A DNA stretch of 28,413 nucleotides, from contig DCQT01000053.1 in assembly GCA_002323535.1 (NCBI GenBank), forward strand, positions 10,716 to 39,128, given 5' to 3'. This document shows positions 7,992 through 14,424 of the stretch, piece by piece; positions within the stretch are counted from its first letter, which is position 1; each line of letters starts with the position of its first letter. A model generated the notes under the pieces. That model worked only from the letters and a program-made list of their open reading frames with translations. It did no database searches and was not told where the DNA came from. A program made the position numbers and the translations under genes. The DNA is from Bacteriovoracaceae bacterium UBA1511. Its GTDB lineage: Bacteria; Bdellovibrionota; Bacteriovoracia; Bacteriovoracales; Bacteriovoracaceae.

Positions 7992-9374
7992 TTAGAACTT
8001 AACTGAGTAATGAAGCTTCAAAGAGTTCATAAAATTACTTGAAGGTAGGTCTTCTCGCCTTTTTTGTAAACCATTCCAAAATAATTCGGATAAAAAACTA
8101 ATCGATAAACTATTATTTACTTTTAAACTAGCTGATGCATTGAACCGACTAGGTCCAGAGTCATAAACATCAAATGACCCCCCCTCTCCAGAGTTCAGGG
8201 GGTGAAACCAACTATCAGAGGATAACGTAAAAATCTTTGTAACTTCCCAATTTAAAAAGAAGTTAAAAGACCACCTTAACTTATTTCCCGCATCAACTGC
8301 GAATGTTCCATTGTCATTGAATTGAAAACGCTCAAAAGAGTAACTCGGACCTATACCAATACTCGCTTGAACATTTTTCAATTTATTAAGAAGGTGAAAC
8401 CTGACAGCAAAAGGCGTAACCCTAGCTAGGAATTCAGGTGAATAAATGTCTTGTCCATTTAACTGATCTGAGGTTTTTGCCCTATTACCATAAAGCCTAG
8501 AATAAAATGAAATGTTTTCAAAGACCCTAACCCATTCATAGTGTCCAAATAACTCATGAAAGTTTCTAGAAATAAGGTCCTCATTTTTGCCATAGTCCAC
8601 TCGACGAGGCTCTTCTGTCCTATGAAAAAAGGTGTAGCGTAAAAAGTATTTTTTTTCCGTACAATATAGACAAGACAGGGAAATACCCAAGGATGAGTTG
8701 ATAGTGTTCGGATTAGTATTAATTATTATAGGTCCTAAATCGAAGGTAAACTTATATTGTTCTAATGAATTTTTAAGATCAATATTTTCAACTTTTTTAA
8801 CAAATTCATTTGGATTAAGTTCTAGATCCTTTTCCCCCTCGACCTTGATTACTCCATTATCAACAATTTTAGAATCCTTCTTCCTCTCTGATAATTTGCC
8901 AATAAACTGTTTTTCATAATACTCGATGTTAGGTTTCACTATATCAAGAAGGTTTCTAATTCTTTTGGGAACAAGATAATTTTTTACTTTCTGTCCCAGA
9001 AGTATTTCCTGGTAGTTTGTCCCTTTTGAAAAGTGGTTATATAGAAGCCATGTAGATTCATATTCATTCGACTGAAAGCAAACTCCTCTAAAAAGAAAAA
9101 GCTTATCTTTGAAGAATTTATAATGATCTCCAGGAAAAATAAGGTCTGTTTTTCCTCTCTGAAGTTTAATTACTTTAAAAGCTGAAAATGCAGTTGATTT
9201 AGTTTCAACAATTTTAGAGGCAATCCCCTTAACTTTAAAAGTTAGCGAGTGTGAACTAAATGAGAAGAAGAGGGTTATGAAAAAAGAAAAAAAATATTTA
9301 TTTATATAAAATAGTTTTATTTTTGATAACAATATAAAAAATCGATTGGGGCTATTCAAATTGAATAAATACAT
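7992..9374 (-). CDS. Predicted outer membrane protein with barrel-like C-terminal half
   Basis: I do not recognise a family. I place the start at the ATG at 9374, because GAGGAAG lies ahead of it; an in-frame TTG at 9389 would add five residues. A long N-terminus leads into a hydrophobic stretch ending FSFSSHS, read as a signal peptide of about 43 residues, longer than usual. Residues about 45-210 are a soluble Lys/Glu-rich part. From about 215 to the end are alternating strand-like segments with many aromatic residues, ending in VKF with the terminal phenylalanine expected of a BAM substrate. The gene overlaps the SPOR-domain gene by 23 bases, so translation is probably coupled. The longer signal and alternative start leave the N-terminus uncertain. 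Confidence 0.65.
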   Translation of the reverse strand: MYLFNLNSPNRFFILLSKIKLFYINKYFFSFFITLFFSFSSHSLTFKVKGIASKIVETKSTAFSAFKVIKLQRGKTDLIFPGDHYKFFKDKLFLFRGVCFQSNEYESTWLLYNHFSKGTNYQEILLGQKVKNYLVPKRIRNLLDIVKPNIEYYEKQFIGKLSERKKDSKIVDNGVIKVEGEKDLELNPNEFVKKVENIDLKNSLEQYKFTFDLGPIIINTNPNTINSSLGISLSCLYCTEKKYFLRYTFFHRTEEPRRVDYGKNEDLISRNFHELFGHYEWVRVFENISFYSRLYGNRAKTSDQLNGQDIYSPEFLARVTPFAVRFHLLNKLKNVQASIGIGPSYSFERFQFNDNGTFAVDAGNKLRWSFNFFLNWEVTKIFTLSSDSWFHPLNSGEGGSFDVYDSGPSRFNASASLKVNNSLSISFLSELFWNGLQKRREDLPSSNFMNSLKLHYSVKF

Positions 9375-10083
9375 GATCAACTTCCTCAAAAAGTATGCTT
9401 TCTTTGATCACATAATTCTTGGCTTCAACGAGTGAATCAAATGCACCAAGAGAAACACGATACCAAGTTCCCTTATCTGCAAGGTCAACCTCATTTATAA
9501 TTGGCTCGTATCCCCTAACTTTAAAATCATTGGCAAAGATTTTTGCATCCCTAATTTTTTTATGACTTGAAAGCTGTATTGTCCATTTGCCCTCATAGAT
9601 TGACGCCATTACTTTTGAGTCTACAACTTCTTTTTCATTCTCTTTGGCATTTACACTGTCCTCGTCTGCTTGGTTGTCGCTGTAGTAATTAGTTGTCGGC
9701 GACGGACTTGCAACTTCATTTTTTTCAACAGTTTCAATTTCATTCATTTTCTCAGAGGTAGTACTTGAGATTTTTTCAGTCAGTTTATTTTTTTCTGTTT
9801 TCTGAAGTTCCTCTTCAATTTTTTTCTTTAGTAAATCGTAACTTGCCTCTTTGGAAGGAGGTGGAACTGATTTTTTTATGACTTCCTCGACTACCTCTTC
9901 TTTTGAAGACAGTACCTCTAAAGTCTCAAGCTCTTCTTTGGTGACACTCGAATTTGAAAAGCTATAATCTTTACCAACTTTCACCCCAAAAATAAAACTC
10001 GCTGCAAACAAGCCAAGTATAAAAACAAGAACAATAAGTATCTCTTTTTTATCAAACACCAATAGTTTATTTTCTTCTTTCAT
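9352..10083 (-). CDS. SPOR-domain inner membrane protein
   Basis: A bitopic membrane protein of 243 residues from the ATG at 10083. It has a short cytoplasmic Lys-rich end, one membrane helix (about 15-35, ending FIFGVKVG), a long charged Glu/Lys/Ser linker that should be periplasmic, and a C-terminal SPOR domain (about 160-230) beginning GKWTIQLSSHKK with GTWYRVSLGAF near its end. SPOR domains bind peptidoglycan stripped of stem peptides and often send proteins to the division septum. A GTG at 10110 would add nine residues; neither start has a good ribosome site, and I prefer ATG because the shorter N-terminus fits a simple membrane anchor. It leads the operon with the barrel-like protein and manC. 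Confidence 0.8.
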   Translation of the reverse strand: MKEENKLLVFDKKEILIVLVFILGLFAASFIFGVKVGKDYSFSNSSVTKEELETLEVLSSKEEVVEEVIKKSVPPPSKEASYDLLKKKIEEELQKTEKNKLTEKISSTTSEKMNEIETVEKNEVASPSPTTNYYSDNQADEDSVNAKENEKEVVDSKVMASIYEGKWTIQLSSHKKIRDAKIFANDFKVRGYEPIINEVDLADKGTWYRVSLGAFDSLVEAKNYVIKESILFEEVDHVFIQFE

Positions 10084-10260
10084 TCCTAAATCATATCTTT
10101 TTACAGGCACTTATACAGGATTGGAATTATTTTCCATTGGTTAATCATTGAAGGAAAAAATTTCCTAAAGAAAAAAAATTTAAATTTCAAAAGTGAAAAA
10201 CAACTTCAAATAGATATTATTTAATGCTTAAAACTCTACAAATTATGAACTGGAGAATTG

Positions 10261-10425
10261 ATGAAATATATTAAAGGCAGTCAAGGACAAGGCTTAATGG
10301 AGTACATAATTATTACTAGCCTTGTAGGGATAATATGCTTAGTGACAATGAAACAGTTTGGGGAAGTCATCAAAAAACGAATCCAAAAGGCAAAGTCAGA
10401 ATTAGTTAAAATCATACCAAACTAA
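10261..10425 (+). CDS. flp: Flp-type (class IVb) pilin, 54 residues
   Basis: This short gene encodes a prepilin of the Flp/Tad type, the subunit of thin pili assembled in the inner membrane. After a short basic leader comes the class IVb motif: with a cut after G9 the mature protein begins QGLMEY, placing glutamate at +5 and tyrosine at +6, the residues typical of Flp pilins, followed by a hydrophobic helix (about 16-30) and a basic tail. The length of 54 is in the usual 50-80 range. TGGAGA lies six bases before the ATG. It opens a run of overlapping plus-strand genes that includes a secretin-like protein and a TadA-type ATPase. No prepilin peptidase is seen in the window. Confidence 0.85.
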   Translation: MKYIKGSQGQGLMEYIIITSLVGIICLVTMKQFGEVIKKRIQKAKSELVKIIPN

Positions 10426-10572
10426 ATGATTAATATAACAGCAAGCTATTCACTATTTATAATTTTGTTAATTTTTTCTATCAAGGTTCATATCCATATA
10501 GCGCAGAAAAAAAAAAAAGAATGGAATTCAAGCATAAGAAAAGTTCAAAAAACAATAGAGGAACTGCATTAA
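10426..10572 (+). CDS. Small single-helix membrane protein in the pilus locus
   Basis: An open frame of 48 residues begins with an ATG directly after the flp stop codon. It has one hydrophobic helix (about 8-24, YSLFIILLIFSIKVHIHI) and a basic tail with four lysines encoded by an A12 tract. There is no prepilin cleavage glycine ahead of the helix, so it is more likely a membrane peptide than a pilin. It overlaps the next gene by 52 bases in another frame. One extra A in the A12 tract would join the two frames into a single protein. Small and without a recognised family, it is supported by position, the stop-start junction and its membrane helix. Confidence 0.5.
   Translation: MINITASYSLFIILLIFSIKVHIHIAQKKKKEWNSSIRKVQKTIEELH
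10507..10518 (+). repeat. A12 homopolymer at a gene junction
   Basis: Twelve adenines lie inside the 48-residue frame and two bases before the ATG of the next gene. Such tracts are prone to polymerase slippage. Adding one A (or losing two) would fuse the two frames through a run of lysines. Confidence 0.85.
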
Positions 10573-11114
10573 TATTTATTCTCCTAACAAATATTATATT
10601 GTCTTTGTTTTCACTTGCATTTTTAAACTCAAAAAAAACAAATGAAAAGGTATATAGACTTTTAGAACTTTCACGATGTCACACAAAGGCAACAACGTTT
10701 GAAATCACTTACCTTAAACAGCAAAATAATTTGAACAAAATGATTAAATCAGTCAGCATACTAAAAAAAATTCCTAAAATAAGGTCAGTAGCAGCAACGA
10801 TCTCTAAAACATTAAAGATGTCACAGGAAATATTGTTTCACATGCGTCCGTTTTGGCTATCTTCGATTAGTGAATGTAAAACATCGAACTTATTATTTTT
10901 TATCAACAAGAGTATTCTAAAAAGAAATACTTCATTTTTAAGAAATAAAAACACTGGCGAAATCCTCTCCTCTAAAATAATAAGTTACTTGATTTCCTCT
11001 AAATATATTCATTATGGGACTAGAACAATTATAAAAAAGAAGGATAAATTTGATAGAGCAACATTCTACATCCAAAAAACTAAGCTTACTAACCAACCGT
11101 TTCTTAAATTGTAG
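10521..11114 (+). CDS. Prepilin-like membrane protein of the Tad-type locus (TadE/TadG-like)
   Basis: The 197-residue protein begins with a basic leader of 14 residues ending RG, followed by TALIFILLTNIILSLFSLAFL, a hydrophobic helix in the place expected for a type IVb minor pilin. Many TadE/TadG proteins start 'RG.A...E'; here position +5 is phenylalanine, so glutamate is missing. The rest is a basic soluble part with two cysteines (about C53 and C117) and no recognised domain. It overlaps the genes on both sides. The ribosome site is poor, just the A12 tract and GA, so expression may depend on coupling or slippage with the upstream frame. Minor pilin or pseudopilin is an inference from the N-terminus and the context. 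Confidence 0.55.
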   Translation: MEFKHKKSSKNNRGTALIFILLTNIILSLFSLAFLNSKKTNEKVYRLLELSRCHTKATTFEITYLKQQNNLNKMIKSVSILKKIPKIRSVAATISKTLKMSQEILFHMRPFWLSSISECKTSNLLFFINKSILKRNTSFLRNKNTGEILSSKIISYLISSKYIHYGTRTIIKKKDKFDRATFYIQKTKLTNQPFLKL

Positions 11115-11241
11115 AGGTCATTCCATTTTTGATATTTACCTAGCAATACTCATTGCGACGGTTGGCATTCTATCTTTCTCAGGACTAATAATCACACAAG
11201 AAAAAATACATAAAAAAAGGATTCTTAGCTTTGATGAATAA
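11050..11241 (+). CDS. Small prepilin-like protein, TTG start
   Basis: This 63-residue protein carries a leader ending CRG followed by HSIFDIYLAILIATVGILSF, a pilin-like helix with aspartate at +5 where pilins have glutamate, and a short basic tail. TTG is the only usable start in the frame, and AAGG lies five bases before it, inside the preceding gene. The frame overlaps that gene by 65 bases and the next one by eight. Together with flp and the 197-residue protein this makes three prepilin-like N-termini in a row, the pattern of a Flp pilin with minor pilins. Confidence 0.55.
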   Translation: MIEQHSTSKKLSLLTNRFLNCRGHSIFDIYLAILIATVGILSFSGLIITQEKIHKKRILSFDE

Positions 11242-11659
11242 AAAAATAAAAAGATCTAAATTATTATTTTTCCTGATACTAACTAACGTATGCTCTTTAA
11301 CTCTCGGCGCTTACAAACCTGAAGGGGAAATCAATAGAAAGCCTCAAATAAAACTCGGCCCTAACGAAGCGGTAATAAAGATACCTGCAAAAGTTTTTAT
11401 CGAAGGAACAGAAGAAAAATCTCTTCCACAAACCGTAACCATAAAAGATAAAAATGGAAAAAGAGTATTCAAAAAAGCAAGACTTATCGAAATAGAAAAC
11501 AAAAAAGAAACTACGACACCAGTAATTAGAGTCGTAATAAAAAATCATGAACTTCCTCAAAATCTTGACCAGGATTATTTTCAGGTAATCCCATTTCAAG
11601 GAATCACTAAAAAATCACCTAATAAAAAAAAGGATCAAATTAATGAAATTATTTTTTAA
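11234..11659 (+). CDS. Secreted protein of the pilus locus, unknown function
   Basis: Starting at the ATG at 11234 (a TTG one codon earlier is less likely) the protein has 141 residues. A basic start and hydrophobic stretch form a signal peptide ending near CSLTLGA, so the rest should be periplasmic. The mature part is strand-rich with two similar segments of the type 'IKIPAKVFIEG' and 'IRVVIKNHELP', and a Lys-rich tail. It sits where Tad loci often encode a CpaB/RcpC-like periplasmic partner of the secretin, but I see no clear SAF domain, so I do not assign that role. Confidence 0.55.
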   Translation: MNKKIKRSKLLFFLILTNVCSLTLGAYKPEGEINRKPQIKLGPNEAVIKIPAKVFIEGTEEKSLPQTVTIKDKNGKRVFKKARLIEIENKKETTTPVIRVVIKNHELPQNLDQDYFQVIPFQGITKKSPNKKKDQINEIIF

Positions 11660-11948
11660 AAGTCTTGTCATCAGTTCAACAATACTATCTTTTGACGTTT
11701 CCTCAAAAATATTAATTAGGTATGAAAAGGAACTGGAGTCTGAAAGAGAAAAGGTACGAGGCATAATTGAGGATAAAATCAACATTCCTCAAAACATGAT
11801 TGATGAAATAATCGCTTCAGAATGCGAGGAAGATGATAAATACGATTTAGTTATATGCCTAAATAAAAAAAACGGTGGAGAATTAAAATTCCCCACCGTC
11901 AAAAGTTTCTTAATTAAAAATAAATATGAGTTTTTTAAAAAAAACTAA
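11643..11948 (+). CDS. Small secreted protein of the pilus locus, unknown function
   Basis: The 101-residue frame has a signal peptide (about 1-20, FDVSS as c-region) and an acidic helical part with two cysteines (about C59 and C71). AAGGAT lies nine bases before its ATG, inside the preceding gene. I know no family. Its last third contains, on the other strand, a 13-bp hairpin with a T tract that terminates the convergent basic gene, so the codons for NGGELKFPTV are under a second constraint. Gene reality rests on the ribosome site, signal peptide and operon position. Confidence 0.55.
   Translation: MKLFFKSLVISSTILSFDVSSKILIRYEKELESEREKVRGIIEDKINIPQNMIDEIIASECEEDDKYDLVICLNKKNGGELKFPTVKSFLIKNKYEFFKKN
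11865..11899 (-). terminator. Intrinsic terminator of the 43-residue minus-strand gene
   Basis: On the minus strand, ACGGTGGGGAATT (11899-11887) pairs with AATTCTCCACCGT (11884-11872) apart from one G-T wobble (the innermost pairs must open to form the loop), and is followed by seven T (11871-11865). It lies about 50 bases after the stop of the basic gene and wholly inside plus-strand coding sequence. The plus strand has no T run after it, so it works in one direction. Confidence 0.75.
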
Positions 11949-12080
11949 TTATTTTTTCTCAGGATGAATTGAAAACTTAGGAGTTGTTCCCTTGTTGTTA
12001 TTAGCAGCCTTCCTCTTCTTACCAGATTTAATTTTTTTATTCTCTCTTTTGTTTCTTGTAACAGCTGTATTTGAAACCAT
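11949..12080 (-). CDS. Very basic 43-residue protein, antisense within the pilus locus
   Basis: On the minus strand an ATG at 12080 opens a 43-residue frame; GAGG lies nine bases before it (a GAGGGTGG stretch). The protein is packed with Lys and Arg: TRNKRENKKIKSGKKRKAA in the first half, then GTTPKFSIHPEKK. It has no signal or membrane helix, so a cytoplasmic nucleic-acid or ribosome-associated role is possible, but this is inference; small Lys/Arg-rich proteins with a GTTP-type tail seem familiar to me from related bacteria, though I cannot name a family. Its own terminator follows. A longer frame in the same register (to 12242) exists but lacks the ribosome site and overlaps the secretin-like gene. 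Confidence 0.6.
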   Translation of the reverse strand: MVSNTAVTRNKRENKKIKSGKKRKAANNNKGTTPKFSIHPEKK

Positions 12081-12081
12081 C

Positions 12082-13380
12082 TTGACCACCCTCATATATG
12101 AAAAAGTTCGTAAAGTATTTAAATCAGATAAGCTTCTACTTAATTTTCTGCTCTCTGTCAAAACAGTAATTGTAATAAATCCCCTACAAATAGCGGCCTC
12201 TAATGACCTCCTGATAATGGGACCTGGAGACATGAAATCCATACAAGCTATTGATTTTAGGTCTTTTTACATCAAAAATAAGGACATAGTTCAAGCGAAA
12301 CCATCAAAAAATAATAAGGAACTCTTAATCCATGCAAAAAAGATGGGTAAAACAAAGATTTATCTGACTTATGAAAAACCGCCAAAAAAAGGGATAAAAA
12401 TAGTCCGTATTTTTATCATGAGTGAGCCCCAAAAAGAGGCCTTAGACACTTTTAGTAAAATTAAAAGCCTAAATCTCAGTACTGATAATGGGTCACTCGT
12501 GCTTTCTGGTGAAATTTCCAGGTATGAAGATTATAAAAAGCTAATCACTAACGGGGAGAATCTTGTAAGAGTAAATAAAGAAAGATTAACATTAGACACT
12601 CGACTACAAAGGTATTTACTTTCAAACCTGTACAATAAACTTTTTGAAAGAGGTTTATACACAAGTTTTTGTAAGTTTAATGGTTTAATCATTGAGTGTG
12701 ATGCATGGGGCAATCTTCATTTAGATCAAAATCAAAAAACCTACCTCAGGGAAAATTTCTTATTCAATATAAATTATGTTGATCAAAAAAAACCTCGCTG
12801 CGCTGTTATATCTCTTTATGACTTAAGCAGCTCTGACGAATATTCTATTGAACAAGTTGAAGATTTTTTTTCATTAAACATTAAAGGCATAAATACATTT
12901 ATTAATTCAAACGAAATAAAAAAAAGCGCCTTTCAAAATAACATCAAACTGTATCATAAAATTCAATTTAACTTTTTACCTGATAAACCCTACGAATTCA
13001 CAATTGGAGAGACAAAAAAAACTATGGTGACAGCGGGCTTATTTGAACAATCAATAAATGAGAGCTATTTTTCGGGCATTAATATTAATCTTAAAATCAA
13101 ACAATCGCCACTAGGTCTGATAGCGGAGTCAAAAAGTAAATTTAGTAGATCTAATGAGGCAATAAGACGAACTATCAAAAATACTTCTAACTCATCTACG
13201 CTAATCTTAAAAAATAAGCCAACTATTTTCTTCGTCTACCAAGGTGGCTTGAAGGCAAAATCAGCAAACGGAACTCTTTACTTCGTGAAGAAGTTTTTAA
13301 AAAAAATGGATCCAAAGAAAAATCAAGTCAGCAAACTGATTAAAGGTGTTATTCAAGTAAATGAGCAATGTAAACTATGA
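12082..13380 (+). CDS. Divergent secretin-like protein (CpaC/RcpA-like) of the Tad-type locus
   Basis: Secretins form the outer-membrane pore through which Flp pili pass. The protein (432 residues from a TTG at 12082) has a hydrophobic N-terminus read as a signal (KLLLNFLLSVKTVIVINPL, ending QIAAS), a pilus-type N-domain (about 48-100; GDMKSIQAID then KMGKTKIYLTYEK), and a BON/N1-like segment (about 120-150, GSLVLSGEISRYEDYKKL). The last 140 residues follow the order of strands of a secretin core (EFTIGE, YFSGININLKI, STLILKN) but lack the usual closing motif, so it is divergent. The frame stays open upstream to 11992, overlapping the antisense gene. No ribosome site precedes the TTG, and an ATG at 12098 in another frame starts a signal-like peptide, so a frameshift is possible. 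The ATPase gene overlaps its end. Confidence 0.55.
   Translation: MTTLIYEKVRKVFKSDKLLLNFLLSVKTVIVINPLQIAASNDLLIMGPGDMKSIQAIDFRSFYIKNKDIVQAKPSKNNKELLIHAKKMGKTKIYLTYEKPPKKGIKIVRIFIMSEPQKEALDTFSKIKSLNLSTDNGSLVLSGEISRYEDYKKLITNGENLVRVNKERLTLDTRLQRYLLSNLYNKLFERGLYTSFCKFNGLIIECDAWGNLHLDQNQKTYLRENFLFNINYVDQKKPRCAVISLYDLSSSDEYSIEQVEDFFSLNIKGINTFINSNEIKKSAFQNNIKLYHKIQFNFLPDKPYEFTIGETKKTMVTAGLFEQSINESYFSGININLKIKQSPLGLIAESKSKFSRSNEAIRRTIKNTSNSSTLILKNKPTIFFVYQGGLKAKSANGTLYFVKKFLKKMDPKKNQVSKLIKGVIQVNEQCKL
12133..12161 (-). promoter_or_regulatory. Possible promoter of the antisense basic gene
   Basis: A perfect TTGACA (minus strand, 12161-12156) is followed after 17 bases by TAGAAG (12138-12133), a poor -10. 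It lies about 55 bases ahead of the ATG at 12080, inside the 5' end of the secretin-like gene. The -35 is the main support. Confidence 0.3.
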
Positions 13381-14422
13381 AAACTCTCTTACAAAACTTA
13401 CAGATTTTTTTGATGAAAGACTTTCTCATGGTGTTATTCCATCAAAAAAGGAGTTTATCTCAACATCGAAATACTTAAGCGATGAAATCGAAATTACAGA
13501 AAAAAGTGCTTTAGATTTGTATTGGTCTTTATTATCGACAAAAGAGATTGAAGAACTTTTACTAATACCTAATTTAGAGGAAATTATTTTTCAAGATTTC
13601 AACATACTAAAAATTAAACTTTCCAATGAATCTATTTTAAAAAAACTGGAAGTAAGAAAGGAGACAATTTTAAGGATAGTAAAAATTATAATTATTAAAA
13701 ACAACAAGGAGTTAAACACAAAAGAGCCATTTTGCTCTTTTTCAACAACGCTTCAAGGTAACCTTGTTAGGGTTACTCTCTTAAAAAATAACCACTTTCC
13801 ATTGATCATTTTTCGGCTCATGAACAAAAATAGTTTCCCATTAAAGGATTTTTGTATTGGAAACAGTATTATGTCATGTTTAAAAAACTCTATTCAAAAG
13901 AGAAAAAGCATTCTAATTGCAGGAAAAACAGGAAGCGGAAAAACGAGTTTACTTCAAACTTTGATAAGAAATGAAATTGACTCAACTCAACAGGTTTGTA
14001 TCATTGAAGATCTTAAGGAGATAGACATTGAATCAAGAAATATAATTCATCTTTCTACAAGTGAATACAATCGCTCTATTAATGATTTAATTAGCTGGGC
14101 ACTAAGACTAAGTCCCGATCGAGTAATAATTGGTGAAATCAGGTCATCTGAGGCTTGTGGCTTTTTAAATATTTTGAATACAGGGCACAGCGGATCTATT
14201 GCAACAATTCATGCCAATTCAGCAAAGGACGCTATTGACCGATTAGCATTTTTAATAAATTACTATAATTCTGAAATGAAAAATGATCACGAAAGAATCA
14301 AGAAGCAACTTGTGAAATTCATCGATGAAATTATTTATATTGAGAATAAAAAAATAAAGGAATTTATAAAAATAAAAGGCACCTCAAATGATGGTGCCTT
14401 ATATTACGAAAAGTATATTTAA
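13361..14422 (+). CDS. TadA/CpaF-type secretion ATPase
   Basis: This is a hexameric GspE/VirB11-superfamily ATPase that powers pilus assembly at the inner membrane. The 353-residue protein has a divergent N-terminal domain and a complete motor: Walker A GKTGSGKT (188-195), Asp box EDLKE (216-220), Walker B RVIIGEIRSSEA (254-265) and His box GHSGSIATIHA (275-285), the pattern of TadA/CpaF rather than of PilB. It overlaps the secretin-like gene by 20 bases. It is shorter than most CpaF proteins (usually over 400 residues), mostly at the N-terminus. Its last codons (KGTSNDGAL) also form the terminator of the convergent ettA gene. The locus has no CpaE, TadB or TadC next to it; a candidate platform is across ettA. 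Confidence 0.9.
   Translation: MSNVNYENSLTKLTDFFDERLSHGVIPSKKEFISTSKYLSDEIEITEKSALDLYWSLLSTKEIEELLLIPNLEEIIFQDFNILKIKLSNESILKKLEVRKETILRIVKIIIIKNNKELNTKEPFCSFSTTLQGNLVRVTLLKNNHFPLIIFRLMNKNSFPLKDFCIGNSIMSCLKNSIQKRKSILIAGKTGSGKTSLLQTLIRNEIDSTQQVCIIEDLKEIDIESRNIIHLSTSEYNRSINDLISWALRLSPDRVIIGEIRSSEACGFLNILNTGHSGSIATIHANSAKDAIDRLAFLINYYNSEMKNDHERIKKQLVKFIDEIIYIENKKIKEFIKIKGTSNDGALYYEKYI
14368..14400 (-). terminator. Intrinsic terminator of ettA inside the ATPase gene
   Basis: On the minus strand AAGGCACC (14400-14393) pairs perfectly with GGTGCCTT (14383-14376) around a nine-base loop, followed by TTTTATTTTT (14377-14368). It lies 24 bases past the ettA stop and entirely within the 3' coding end of the convergent ATPase gene. 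Confidence 0.8.
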
Positions 14423-14424
14423 AA

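Noticed and set aside
11297..11599. Minus-strand frame of 100 residues within the secreted protein gene
   Set aside because: Very aromatic, odd composition (shadow of an AT-rich coding frame), no ribosome site or terminator.
11949..12242. Longer minus-strand frame of 97 residues over the basic gene
   Set aside because: Its extra N-terminal part lacks a ribosome site and overlaps the secretin-like gene; the ATG at 12080 with GAGG upstream is better supported.
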